Source: JdFR-22 sp964534325 | GTDB taxonomy: Archaea > Halobacteriota > Archaeoglobi > Archaeoglobales > Archaeoglobaceae | DNA: 64,000 bases | NCBI GenBank assembly: GCA_964534325.1 | Contig: CAZHOR010000015.1 | Location: forward strand, 5,545-69,544 | Direction: 5' to 3' | Shown here: piece by piece, positions 43,910 to 52,406 of the stretch | Layout of the letters: each line of letters opens with the position of its first letter | Position numbering within the stretch: the first letter of the stretch is position 1 | Program-made: the position numbers and the translations under genes | The notes under the pieces: generated by a model | The model's input: only the letters and a program-made list of their open reading frames with translations | Databases searched by the model: none | What the model was told of the DNA's origin: nothing

Positions 43910-43931
43910 TTTAACTTTCTTTTCTTTTTTT
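43910..43931 (+). terminator. T-rich terminator after the DUF5320 gene
   Basis: A run of T tracts separated by single other bases begins about 38 bases past the stop codon, as expected for archaeal oligo-T termination. No hairpin is needed. Confidence 0.5.
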
Positions 43932-43990
43932 AGCCCTGGCTAATAAAAAGTTGATAAATTGATAGATCAATAAAATAAATAGAGATAGAA

Positions 43991-44758
43991 TTAGTAGAGT
44001 ATGCTCTCAACGTCTTCTCCGCCGTAGAAGATCTCTTGTATTCCGTCGTAGATGTCTTCCATTCCGGAGCCGTTGGTAGAGGACACCGGTACGAGGGGCC
44101 TGAACAGTCTGCTCTCTCTCAGCATATGGAACAGGTCGTCGCTCAACCCGCTCGATGTGCCTGTGCTGAGGGAGTTGTAGAGGTTTTCGGGGTCTGTGCT
44201 CCATCCTACTACCTGCTCTATTTCAGCCTCGGTTAGAACATCGGATTTGGATAGGACCATCACCTGAGGGAGGTTCAGCCTGAAGACGGCGGAAGCGGAC
44301 ATGAATAGCAAAGAGATGAATCCAGAAGGTGTTTTAGAGATTATTGGATCGAATAAGAAGACCATTACGCTGTTCTTTGCTCCGAATGAATTGACAATGA
44401 ATTGACTGCTCTGTCTCAGGGTAAAAAGCTCCATCTGACCCGGAGTATCAATTATCACGAATTGGCCACCCTGGTAATCAATTTCTTCTTTCAGCTCGGT
44501 GATCTTGGTGCTTATAAGGTCAGCACAAATTATTTGAGCTCCATTGGGCCCTACTCCATACACTTCCATCACGTTTTCCAGGGTCAACCAGTCCCTGATA
44601 TCCACATCAGGAGTGTAAGGGAGCTTATCAACTCCGGGATCGAGATTGACGGTAATGCTGTCCAAACGCTTCAGATCAAGCCACTCTGAAAACCCGTTAG
44701 CCAGATAGGTTTTTCCTGAGCCAGCAGTTCCTGTCATGAAAATCGATATCTGATCCAT
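43991..44758 (-). CDS. GPN-loop GTPase
   Basis: A 255-residue GPN/XAB1-family GTPase. P-loop GTAGSGKT (about residues 10-17), the Gly-Pro-Asn loop VGPNGA (about 69-74), DTPGQMELF (about 101-109), and NKXD-like LSKSD (about 168). In eukaryotes GPN proteins aid RNA polymerase assembly; archaeal function is not settled. Confidence 0.93.
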   Translation of the reverse strand: MDQISIFMTGTAGSGKTYLANGFSEWLDLKRLDSITVNLDPGVDKLPYTPDVDIRDWLTLENVMEVYGVGPNGAQIICADLISTKITELKEEIDYQGGQFVIIDTPGQMELFTLRQSSQFIVNSFGAKNSVMVFLFDPIISKTPSGFISLLFMSASAVFRLNLPQVMVLSKSDVLTEAEIEQVVGWSTDPENLYNSLSTGTSSGLSDDLFHMLRESRLFRPLVPVSSTNGSGMEDIYDGIQEIFYGGEDVESILY

Positions 44759-44908
44759 ATAGGGGCTACAATATCTCTGTTAATAATATTTGTGCGTTCT
44801 GGAGGAGGTTTTTACACCCACCTGCTCACCTTAGAATTAACCCCAACAGGTGTTCCAGACTTTAAATTACGAACAGATAACGTTATCAAATAAAACATTA
44901 AGATGTAG

Positions 44909-45220
44909 ATGATGACATTCATAGCTGGTGCTTGTACTTGCTATCAAATGCTCACGTCCCTTACAGCTATTGGATTGGTTACCCACAGGTTTCTTGAATG
45001 TAAGAAGTGCGGTAAAGTTACTTCGCATAGATATGACTTGGTAAATGGTGGATGGAGGTGCATGATCTGTGGAGAGCTTAGGGAGGAGTCCGAAGACTAC
45101 CTTCTCAGCCCAGATTACTCGCCTGAGAGCATTAAAGACATTATTCGTGCCATTATCTGGTTGGTCTTGGTGTTTGTTTTAGCATATGCTCTGATGCTCT
45201 ATGTGATGCCTTTGTGGTGA
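44909..45220 (+). CDS. Membrane-anchored zinc-ribbon protein
   Basis: A 103-residue protein with Cys pairs CKKC and CMIC (about residues 31-54), an acidic stretch, and a single C-terminal membrane helix (IIWLVLVFVLAYALMLYV). A start at the internal ATG 44948 would remove a hydrophobic N-terminus and is possible. Function unknown. Confidence 0.55.
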   Translation: MMTFIAGACTCYQMLTSLTAIGLVTHRFLECKKCGKVTSHRYDLVNGGWRCMICGELREESEDYLLSPDYSPESIKDIIRAIIWLVLVFVLAYALMLYVMPLW

Positions 45221-45339
45221 AATGTTGGATGTAGAGCTTTGTTATACTCTTCATGAAAGCCGGAAGGATGTCGTAAAGTTGTAAACGTAATCAACAAGCA
45301 ATAGAAAAAGTTATAAAATCAGTTTTTATACGATAAAAC

Positions 45340-45441
45340 GCCAGGGTGGTACTATGGGTAGTAACTCTTATGGTGAGTAGGAACTTTTACCAATCCGCCG
45401 TTGCCTGCTCTACGACGCCATCTGTCTTGACCCACCCTGGC
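45340..45441 (+). ncRNA. Candidate structured RNA B (about 102 bases)
   Basis: GCCAGGGTGG (45340-45349) and CCACCCTGGC (45432-45441) form a perfect ten-base terminal stem. Inside, GTAAC (45361) can pair with GTTGC (45400), enclosing the hairpin TGGTGAGT-AGGA-ACTT-TT-ACCA (45371-45392). A TATA box AGTTATAAAA is centred 26 bases before the stem. ACA follows the stem after one base, as in H/ACA guide RNAs, so that class is possible. Expression is not shown. Confidence 0.5.
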
Positions 45442-45548
45442 AACACTCCAACCCATCTGCTCTGGCATGTCCACTCTTGTACAGTACCATATAACCTTTT
45501 CTAATTATTATCAAGCACCTTATCACCCCTCATTACATGAGGAGATAC

Positions 45549-45607
45549 GAGGAGCCCATATAAAAACTAAGAATGCCGGTTGGAGAGGTGTCCCCCACGG
45601 GCTCCTC
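45549..45607 (-). ncRNA. Candidate hairpin RNA D
   Basis: GAGGAGCCC (45549-45557) pairs with GGGCTCCTC (45599-45607), loop 41 bases. On the minus strand CTATATAACT (45628-45637) is 25 bases before the stem, and the minus-strand loop reads GACACCTCTCCAACC, again C-rich and SD-complementary. On the plus strand the loop holds TGGAGAGG, which could instead pair with the right arm of element C. Confidence 0.4.
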
Positions 45608-45731
45608 AAAAATATGCGGTTTTACAGAGTTATATAGGTTTAGAAGTAGCGTGCTGGTGGTCATGCTTGACATCATGAGTTTTTTCAATCACTATTTATG
45701 GAGGAAAGAGGACATTTATTTGGGAACCACA

Positions 45732-45793
45732 CTGGAGAGGCCGCTTACCTCAATCCCTCAAAAGACATCACCCACTTATTATGGCCTCTCCAG
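45732..45793 (+). ncRNA. Candidate hairpin RNA C with C-rich loop
   Basis: CTGGAGAGGCC (45732-45742) and GGCCTCTCCAG (45783-45793) form an eleven-base perfect stem around a 40-base loop with no internal pairing that contains ACCTCAATCCCTC. The loop ends TTATTAT, as does the loop of element A (CTATTAT...). Strand is uncertain: a CTTAAAATC box on the minus strand is also suitably placed. Confidence 0.42.
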
Positions 45794-45875
45794 CCATTAC
45801 ATAACTGATTTTAAGGGCAACAGAATTCGAACTCAATGTCACAAACGTTATTAATTTTGTTGCTACAGCATATTT

Positions 45876-46463
45876 ATGATGGAGCAAGGGGTTAGTGTTG
45901 GTGACATGGATTGCAGGATGTTAAGTGGGAAAGGCTCAGGTACGCCTATCGTTTTCCTTCACGGTTATATGTTCACTTCTGATGTCTGGAATGAGGTAGA
46001 GCTCCTTCAGTCCCTCGAAGAACGGGAAATACCATTTTTCGCTCTGGATATGCCCTACGGAGCCAAAAGTCACTGCAGTTACAGGAGCAGGGATACTGAA
46101 CTCAATGTGGGGATAGTTGAACAGGTTGCTGGAGAAGAACCTCTAATAATTGGAGCGAGCCTGGGAGGATACATGGCCCTCAAATACAGCGTTAAAAAGC
46201 CTGTTAAGGGATTAATGCTCATAGCTCCTACAGGGGGCCTTGAAGCAGAGCTGGTGGAGAATTACCATAAAATAAAGGGGCAGAAGACCATAATATATGG
46301 GGAAAAGGACGATATTGTGTCTCTGGATGAGATGAAGAAACTCTCTAAAGCACTTGGCGGTGAGCTAAAGGTCTATGAGGGGGCCAGACATCCTGCATAC
46401 CTGGATTATCCCCAGAAGTTCGTACAGGATGTTCTGGACTTCTATAATTCCTGTATTGAATGA
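45876..46463 (+). CDS. Alpha/beta hydrolase
   Basis: A 195-residue serine hydrolase. Oxyanion region FLHGYMFTSDVWNEV (about residues 28-42), nucleophile elbow GASLGGYMAL (about 93-102), Asp in YGEKDDIVSL (about 148), His in ARHPAYLD (about 172). The cap domain is minimal. Substrate unknown. An AT-rich box near 45847 is about 26 bases before the ATG; the second ATG at 45879 is equally possible. Confidence 0.82.
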   Translation: MMEQGVSVGDMDCRMLSGKGSGTPIVFLHGYMFTSDVWNEVELLQSLEEREIPFFALDMPYGAKSHCSYRSRDTELNVGIVEQVAGEEPLIIGASLGGYMALKYSVKKPVKGLMLIAPTGGLEAELVENYHKIKGQKTIIYGEKDDIVSLDEMKKLSKALGGELKVYEGARHPAYLDYPQKFVQDVLDFYNSCIE

Positions 46464-46477
46464 TTAAGGCATTGAAA

Positions 46478-47155
46478 TTAAAGCCCTTGAAGCAGTGGGG
46501 TCAGCAGAGGAGCGATAAACACTGCGGGAAGCATGTTCCCGATTTTCAAATCCCTTATTTGCAGTAATTTGATCCCGATGGCAGTGATCAGCAAACCGCC
46601 TGTGGCTGTAACTTCAGTGATTATCTGTTCAGTGGCATAAGCCGACATGGAGGAGGCCAGAAGAGTAAAAAATCCCTGATATATAAGTACAGAAACGGAA
46701 GAGAACAGCACTCCTATCCCAAGGGTTGAAGATAATGCCATTGCGGCTATACCGTCGAGCATGGACTTTGCCATCAAGATGGAAGTGTCACCTGTCAACC
46801 CCTCCTGTATGGGTCCCACTATTGCCAGAGAGCCCACACAGAAAAGCAGAGTAGACGACACAAACCCGTCCGTGAATCTGGAGCCCTCGAATCTGGCCTC
46901 TATACGGTTGGCTCCCTTATCCAGCCATTTCTCGATCCCTATCATCTCTCCTATAGCGGTACCTATGAGCATGCTGGCTATGACCACCAGCACGTTCTGT
47001 GTTTCGAGGGCCATACTGAATCCTATTAGAATAACGGCCAGACCCAGAGCACTTATAAGGGATTCTTTTATCTCCTCATTAAGTCTTGAACCCAGCAGTA
47101 TTCCTGCTATACTGGCAATTACGATGGCGGTAGCGTTTATTACTGTTCCCAGCAT
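46478..47155 (-). CDS. DUF554 family membrane protein
   Basis: A 225-residue protein with about six hydrophobic segments and the family N-terminus GTVINATAIVIASIAGILLG, plus GEMIGIEKWLDKGANRIEAR and LFCVGSLAIVGPIQEGLTGD. DUF554 members are possible channels or transporters of unknown substrate. Convergent with the hydrolase gene. Confidence 0.85.
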   Translation of the reverse strand: MLGTVINATAIVIASIAGILLGSRLNEEIKESLISALGLAVILIGFSMALETQNVLVVIASMLIGTAIGEMIGIEKWLDKGANRIEARFEGSRFTDGFVSSTLLFCVGSLAIVGPIQEGLTGDTSILMAKSMLDGIAAMALSSTLGIGVLFSSVSVLIYQGFFTLLASSMSAYATEQIITEVTATGGLLITAIGIKLLQIRDLKIGNMLPAVFIAPLLTPLLQGL

Positions 47156-47220
47156 CCACAGTGAAAAAGCATGGAAGTAATATATTGTTTTGGGTAGAAT
47201 GCTGTGGGGAATTCAGTGAC

Positions 47221-48102
47221 TTACTTCCGGTTTACTGCGTACACTCCTGTTAGCACCATCACGGCTCCGATGGCAAAGAAGGAATTGATGGGCTCGCCAA
47301 GGAAGAACACTCCGGAGGTAACAGCTACCACGGGAATAGCCTGAAGGAATACTGCCGCCCTGGAAGCATCCAGCTTGTTAAGGGCATAATACCAGCCCTG
47401 ATAAGCAATAAAGGTAGAGCACACCCCCAGGAACAAAATCGATGCCCACGTCTGTGAAGAAATAGCGATCACTTTCCCTATCCTATCCGGTGTCAGCAAG
47501 AAGAATAAAGGGATTGTTCCCAGAGTGATGGAGTATGCGGTGAGTATAGATGGGGGGTACCGCTTCAGAGAGAACATGCTCTTCCCGTAGATAGTGTAGA
47601 AGGTGGCGGATAGAGCCGAAATGAGCACTGCAAGAGCCCCAATATAATTGCCGATATTGTAGGAGGTGTCTCCGGACACGATGATGAATATCACTCCCGT
47701 GAGAGCGAGCACAGTTCCCATAACCCTGGTCTTCAACAATCTTTCTCCCAGGAGGAATATGGAGCTAATGAATATGTAAACTGGTGCGGTGGCGATTATC
47801 AAGCTCGCCACACCCGATGCTATAAAGACCTCCCCGTAATTGAGGCAGAGATGATATACTGCGACCCCACCGAACCCCAGAATAAAAACGAAGGGGATGT
47901 CCCCTCTCCGCAGGTGCAGATCCTTTCTATATATGATGTAGGGGATAAATAAAGCATCAGCGACAATAAACCTCAGAATGGTGAGGGTGATAGGGTCCAA
48001 TTCATTCAAGGCGATCTTTATGTTCATGAAAGCCCAACCCCAGCCAAGAATGGTGGCGGTGAGGGCCAGAATCACAGTTGGTACAGATCTAATACTGGAC
48101 AT
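47221..48102 (-). CDS. EamA/DMT family transporter
   Basis: A 293-residue protein with ten membrane helices in two EamA repeats; the PxxxxxRF-like DPITLTILRFIVADALFIPY in repeat one and ASRAAVFLQAIPVVAVTSGVFFLGEP in repeat two are typical. Metabolite export is likely, substrate unknown. ATG 48102 is preferred to an upstream TTG. Confidence 0.85.
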   Translation of the reverse strand: MSSIRSVPTVILALTATILGWGWAFMNIKIALNELDPITLTILRFIVADALFIPYIIYRKDLHLRRGDIPFVFILGFGGVAVYHLCLNYGEVFIASGVASLIIATAPVYIFISSIFLLGERLLKTRVMGTVLALTGVIFIIVSGDTSYNIGNYIGALAVLISALSATFYTIYGKSMFSLKRYPPSILTAYSITLGTIPLFFLLTPDRIGKVIAISSQTWASILFLGVCSTFIAYQGWYYALNKLDASRAAVFLQAIPVVAVTSGVFFLGEPINSFFAIGAVMVLTGVYAVNRK

Positions 48103-48202
48103 CCTTCTCAAGCTGACAGAAGCGATTAATAAATTTTGATTGGACAGGATTTAGCACACATTATACTTTTTAGAAGTAAACTGAAGAGCTGATTTGGAAG
48201 CT

Positions 48203-48213
48203 AACTTTTATAA
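48203..48213 (+). promoter_or_regulatory. TATA-like box for dph6
   Basis: CTTTTATAAT is centred about 28 bases upstream of ATG 48236. Transcription from it would start at the ATG and would exclude the longer frame beginning at 48194, which spans the box itself. Confidence 0.55.
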
Positions 48214-48235
48214 TATCTTCACCAGTTCTTTATTC

Positions 48236-48901
48236 ATGAGGTTGGCTGCTATGATCTCTGGTGGTAAGGATTCCATGCTTGCTCTTCATAAAGCTGCTGA
48301 GCAGCATGAGATCGTTTGTCTGGTGGGAGCTATCCCCGAAAACCCTCACTCCTACATGTTCCACACTTATAATCTTCATCTCATTGACGTCATGTCTCGC
48401 TCTCTTCAAATCCCCATATTCAAAATCCCCACTGCAGGAATAGAGGAGCGGGAAGTGGAGGACATTGAAAAGCATCTGGGTGTCCTGAATGTGGATGGTA
48501 TTGTTACTGGCGCTGTGGAATCGGAATACCAGCGGAGCCGGTTCGAAAGGACTTGCCGGAATCTTGGGCTGGAGCTTTATGCACCATTATGGCATGAAAA
48601 TGTAAATGAGCTGATGAAGGAAATAGTAGAGAACTACAGTGTGATCATAGTTAGTGCTTCCGCAATGGGTCTGGATGAGAGCTGGCTGGGTAAGACTATA
48701 GATGAGCAACTCCTCACCAAATTGCAGATCCTGAACAAAGAGTATGGAGTGCACGTTGCTGGAGAAGGAGGAGAGTATGAGACCCTGGTCCTTGATGCCC
48801 CTTTATTCAGAGAGAGGATCGCTATAAAGGATAGCAGAAAAGAATGGAAAGGTGATGCAGGCTTTCTGGAGATCACCGACTTCAGAATGGAGAAAAAATA
48901 A
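48236..48901 (+). CDS. dph6: Diphthine--ammonia ligase
   Basis: A 221-residue PP-loop ATP pyrophosphatase with MISGGKDSMLALH (about residues 6-18), the GAVESEYQRSRFE motif (about 98-110), PLWHEN, and HVAGEGGEYETLVLDAPLF, all typical of Dph6. It amidates diphthine on elongation factor 2. The start was chosen from the TATA box position. Confidence 0.92.
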   Translation: MRLAAMISGGKDSMLALHKAAEQHEIVCLVGAIPENPHSYMFHTYNLHLIDVMSRSLQIPIFKIPTAGIEEREVEDIEKHLGVLNVDGIVTGAVESEYQRSRFERTCRNLGLELYAPLWHENVNELMKEIVENYSVIIVSASAMGLDESWLGKTIDEQLLTKLQILNKEYGVHVAGEGGEYETLVLDAPLFRERIAIKDSRKEWKGDAGFLEITDFRMEKK

Positions 48902-48943
48902 CTTCAATACTGCGTATCTCCTGTCTATATAGTCTCAAACAGC

Positions 48944-50185
48944 TTATCTGAGGTAGCTGTGGATGACGTAGTTCTTGAGGTTCAGGGGGTCTTCAAAGAA
49001 CACTATGTGGGAGTTCCGGCATTTCCCGGCTATTCTGTTGCACAGCTCGACAAACCTCTTTTCTCTACCGAACATCACTATCGATAGTCGGGCATCTACT
49101 GAATTCAGTTTTTCTGCCTCTATCAAAGAAGCGCTCCAGGGGGTGGTCTTCTCCAGGGTGGTGGTTGTGGGTTCACCGTCGGTTATGAGGAAAACGATCC
49201 CTGTCCCGTTCTCTTTCATCAATATCTTTCTGGCGGTCCTGAGAGCCAGTCCGATGTCGGTCCTCCCCTTTACACTGACGTTCATGATGTCCCCATCCCT
49301 CAATCTCCTGGTGGTGTGGTTGAAAGCAATTATATACAGGACATCATCACTACTGGACTTGGTTGCTCTTTTCAGGGCGAGGGTAGCCTCAATAGCACCC
49401 AATATCTTTCGCCCCCTCATGGAGTCGCTGGCATCTATGAGAAACACGTAAACACATCTCTCCGTATGCTTTAACTCTCTGACCACAATATTCTCTTCTT
49501 TCAGCTCTAGTTGGGGGTCTTTTAGAGCGGTGTTGACCATGGTCTCCTGAACATCTATCATGTCGAAAGTGTGCAGGAAAGGATCGTATTCCTCCAGGGC
49601 GTTGCCGGTGTAAATGGACATCCCTTTTTGGCGGGTTTCGTGTTCTCCCTGCCAGTGCTTCTGGAGATTCTGAATGGAGATGTTCAGCACTTTCTCTCCC
49701 AGGATCTTCTCTGCTTGGGGTGTGTAGTGGATGTGCCGGTTCAGGCCTTCTACTACCTTGCTTACGTAACCGTCTTCGGTCAGATCCTGCAGGATCTCAT
49801 CGTAGAAGTGGTAGGCGAGGTCGCTGGTGCTGATATCTTCCCTGCTCAATTCACCTGCATCTAACCTGTCCCTTATCTCTTTCCATGCCCTTTGTTTGGC
49901 TGTTCTGTATTCGTCCAGTTTTTTACGAGGAAAATTGATGTAGCTCAAATGCTCGGGGAAATCGTTTAGAAGGTGGGATATAAGCTCGTAATTCCTCTTG
50001 AGCTCCGGATCACTTATATACTTCTTTATGAGCTGCGAAAGGTCCAATCCCCCTTTTTGGAGGTTATGAGGGTTGAAAATGGAGTAGAGCAGGTCTCCCG
50101 CAAGCTCCCTGTTCAGATTGCTGGAGGAGCATAAGCTGCACTCCGGCTTCTTCAGCTTCTTGTTCTCAGTATTTCTACTGTTCAT
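48944..50185 (-). CDS. VWA-domain protein, BchD/ChlD-like
   Basis: A 413-residue protein. Residues 1-220 are helical with an N-terminal Cys pair (CSLC). The C-terminal von Willebrand A domain carries the metal site DASDSMRGRK (about residues 250-259), a distal Thr in GRTDIGLAL, and FLITDGEPT. It overlaps the upstream AAA gene by 11 bases. The pair matches the I and D subunits of magnesium-chelatase-like machines. Confidence 0.8.
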   Translation of the reverse strand: MNSRNTENKKLKKPECSLCSSSNLNRELAGDLLYSIFNPHNLQKGGLDLSQLIKKYISDPELKRNYELISHLLNDFPEHLSYINFPRKKLDEYRTAKQRAWKEIRDRLDAGELSREDISTSDLAYHFYDEILQDLTEDGYVSKVVEGLNRHIHYTPQAEKILGEKVLNISIQNLQKHWQGEHETRQKGMSIYTGNALEEYDPFLHTFDMIDVQETMVNTALKDPQLELKEENIVVRELKHTERCVYVFLIDASDSMRGRKILGAIEATLALKRATKSSSDDVLYIIAFNHTTRRLRDGDIMNVSVKGRTDIGLALRTARKILMKENGTGIVFLITDGEPTTTTLEKTTPWSASLIEAEKLNSVDARLSIVMFGREKRFVELCNRIAGKCRNSHIVFFEDPLNLKNYVIHSYLR

Positions 50186-51605
50186 ATCCCATGCAGGTAT
50201 ATATGCCCGGCCCAGTTTTCTCTATGAGGTTAGTGCATCTCTTTATGGATTCCAGAGTAATCTCGAATGCTGATTTGACTTCGTGGGGTGATTGGGCCAT
50301 CAAAATGAGGAACTTCCAGCAGTAAGGATATTCTTTAAAATCTCTCTCATCTTCCACATTGATCCCGTTATCGCTCATCAGAGAGATCTCTTCCATAATA
50401 TCTCCAAAATCCTCCTCGGGAATGGCAGAGTAGATCTCCGAGCAGGTCTGATCTATTGCTTCTTCCACCAGCTTCTCTATGATCTCCTCTTTGGAGCTCT
50501 CTTCCCCGAATTCAGGCTCTATCCTGCTTCTCAATCCCAGCTTTACTACTTCGTATTTCTCTCCGTAGTCGGTGAGCATGGCCGCTTCATGCCGTTTTCT
50601 GGTGGCTGCCGACCTCAGGTGGTCGAAAAGTTTGATGGTCGCCCTGCATGAAGGCTCGCTCTCCAGCCTCGCTCCGCACCCGTCATTCTGTCTGGCGCAT
50701 CTGACCGCTCTTGCCATGATCTGGAGATGCCAGCTGGGTAGGAGAGCCCCCACATTCAGGCTCATGTTCTTCAATCCAACTTCTATCTCCTCCTGCAAGC
50801 TACTGGGAGGTCCAATGGGTATCTCTTCCAGCCTGTCCAGCAAGGGCTCCTTTATATCTGCAGTACCTCTGTAGTTTGCGGGGTTTGTGGATGCGATGAA
50901 CACGGTATCTATCTTCATGGGCAGGAGGTCACCCTCCAGAGTGGTTATCTGTTTCTCCTCCAGCAATTCGTGCAGCAGCGTCTGAAGAGCTGATGGAACG
51001 GCACCGAGCTCGTCAAAATAGCCTATACCCCTGTGCGCCCTTAATATCCTGCCGGGATTAAAGACCTCCGGATGGTCCAGGTCATATTCCTCCTTTAACT
51101 TCTGAATGCTGATGCCACCGATAAGCTGTCTGGTGGTCATCATGGGGTCGCCCGATATCCTTATCCACTTCTGGGGTATCCAGGTGAGCTCTACCTCCTT
51201 GTCTTCAAGGACCTTCTTCTTGCAGGAAAAACAGACCGGATTCAATGGGTCGTCATTTATCTTGCATCCCTTTATGGTCAGCTGTTTCTGAGGAAGCAAT
51301 TTCAATATGCTTTTGGAGAAAGTAGTTTTCCCGTAGCCTCTCATCCCCTTGAAGAGGGTGTTTGAGCCGCTCATAAGGGCGTTCTTTAAAGCATCCTTCT
51401 CTGCATCTTTACCGATTATCTCATGAAAAGGGTCCAGTCCCTCTTTCTCGTATGAAAGCAGGGATTCTCTAATATAGTCTGCAACAGAGGTGGAATGGTA
51501 TTTAAGGTATTCATCGCTCCATAAGTCAATACCTTCTCCATTCAAAGTAAAAACAGGTGAGGCGGATTTTTTAACCACCACTTCGTCCCACAGGTAGTCT
51601 TCCAT
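50175..51605 (-). CDS. AAA+ ATPase, BchI/ChlI-like
   Basis: A 476-residue AAA+ protein. Walker A FKGMRGYGKTTF (about residues 83-94), then a Cys insertion CKINDDPLNPVCFSC (about 113-127) like that of archaeal BchI-type proteins, Walker B IGYFDELGA (about 195), sensor-1 FIASTNPANY. It partners the VWA protein downstream. No catalytic chelatase subunit (BchH/CobN) is in the window, so the metal and acceptor are unknown. Confidence 0.8.
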   Translation of the reverse strand: MEDYLWDEVVVKKSASPVFTLNGEGIDLWSDEYLKYHSTSVADYIRESLLSYEKEGLDPFHEIIGKDAEKDALKNALMSGSNTLFKGMRGYGKTTFSKSILKLLPQKQLTIKGCKINDDPLNPVCFSCKKKVLEDKEVELTWIPQKWIRISGDPMMTTRQLIGGISIQKLKEEYDLDHPEVFNPGRILRAHRGIGYFDELGAVPSALQTLLHELLEEKQITTLEGDLLPMKIDTVFIASTNPANYRGTADIKEPLLDRLEEIPIGPPSSLQEEIEVGLKNMSLNVGALLPSWHLQIMARAVRCARQNDGCGARLESEPSCRATIKLFDHLRSAATRKRHEAAMLTDYGEKYEVVKLGLRSRIEPEFGEESSKEEIIEKLVEEAIDQTCSEIYSAIPEEDFGDIMEEISLMSDNGINVEDERDFKEYPYCWKFLILMAQSPHEVKSAFEITLESIKRCTNLIEKTGPGIYTCMGYEQ

Positions 51606-51772
51606 CCAGTAAAACTTGTTTATTAATTATATGAGGTTTGTGGTAGGTTTGTGGAAATCGCAAACAAATCACGAATTGAATTAAGACCTGAACCCGGATA
51701 AACCTCTTCAGCAGAAAAGTGGACTGCATTTATGCAGTATGGAACAGGAAAGATAGAAAATAGAGTAATTGA

Positions 51773-52399
51773 TTAAAGATCTGCTTCGAAATCTTCTATG
51801 GAGTAGGGGAAGTCGCTTACTCCTCTATTCCTCATTATTTCCCTGGTTATCAGCCAGTAAACCAGTGCCAGAGCTTTTCTACCCTTGTTGTTCGCGGGAA
51901 TGACCAGATCCACATTGGATGCCAGGTTGTTGGAGTCGCACAGAGCGGTTACCGGTATGCCTACGTCCCTTGCCTCCTGAACAGCCTGAGTGTCTATGGC
52001 GGGGTCCGTGACGAGCACCACTTCTGGCTCTCTGTAGTATTTAAGCACGGGGTTTGTGAGTGTGCCGGGCACGAACCTGTTCACTATGCTCTCTGCACCA
52101 ATGATCTTGGCCAGCATCTTGGCTGGTTTCTGCCCGTACTGTCTTGCTGAGACCACCAGTATCTTCTGTGGGTCGAATTTCGACAGGAACTTTCCTGTTA
52201 ACTTGATCCTTTCATCGAGCTGTCTGATGTCCAGAACGTAAAGGCCATCGGGTCTCACCTTGTATATGAACTTCCTCATATCACCGGTCTTTACTTGAGT
52301 CCCTATGTGAACACCAGCTGCGAGGTATTCGTCTGGAGAGAGGAGGTAATCATAACCCTCTTCACTGTCTCTAATCATCTTTTCGCCTTCTTTCATCAT
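51773..52399 (-). CDS. rpsB: 30S ribosomal protein S2 (uS2)
   Basis: A 208-residue archaeal S2 with AAGVHIGTQVKTGDMRKFIY (about residues 31-50), the DPAIDTQAVQEARDVGIPVTALCDSNN segment and NNKGRKALALVYWLI. AGGTGAT before the ATG is the ribosome site; the second codon is also ATG. Last gene of the ribosomal protein operon. Confidence 0.96.
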   Translation of the reverse strand: MMKEGEKMIRDSEEGYDYLLSPDEYLAAGVHIGTQVKTGDMRKFIYKVRPDGLYVLDIRQLDERIKLTGKFLSKFDPQKILVVSARQYGQKPAKMLAKIIGAESIVNRFVPGTLTNPVLKYYREPEVVLVTDPAIDTQAVQEARDVGIPVTALCDSNNLASNVDLVIPANNKGRKALALVYWLITREIMRNRGVSDFPYSIEDFEADL

Positions 52400-52406
52400 A
52401 TTGAAA

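Larger units (their letters stand above)
45221..45875. other. Non-coding region with three strong inverted repeats
   Basis: About 650 bases without a convincing protein gene contain hairpins with 10-, 9- and 11-base perfect arms (elements B, D, C). The frames open here are short and cross the repeats. The clustering of such arms is well above what one expects by chance in this length. Confidence 0.65.

Noticed and set aside
45340..45441. Element B considered as 5S rRNA, SRP RNA or RNase P RNA
   Set aside because: Length and terminal stem suit 5S only superficially; the conserved internal sequences of 5S, the SRP helix 8 and the RNase P core are absent.
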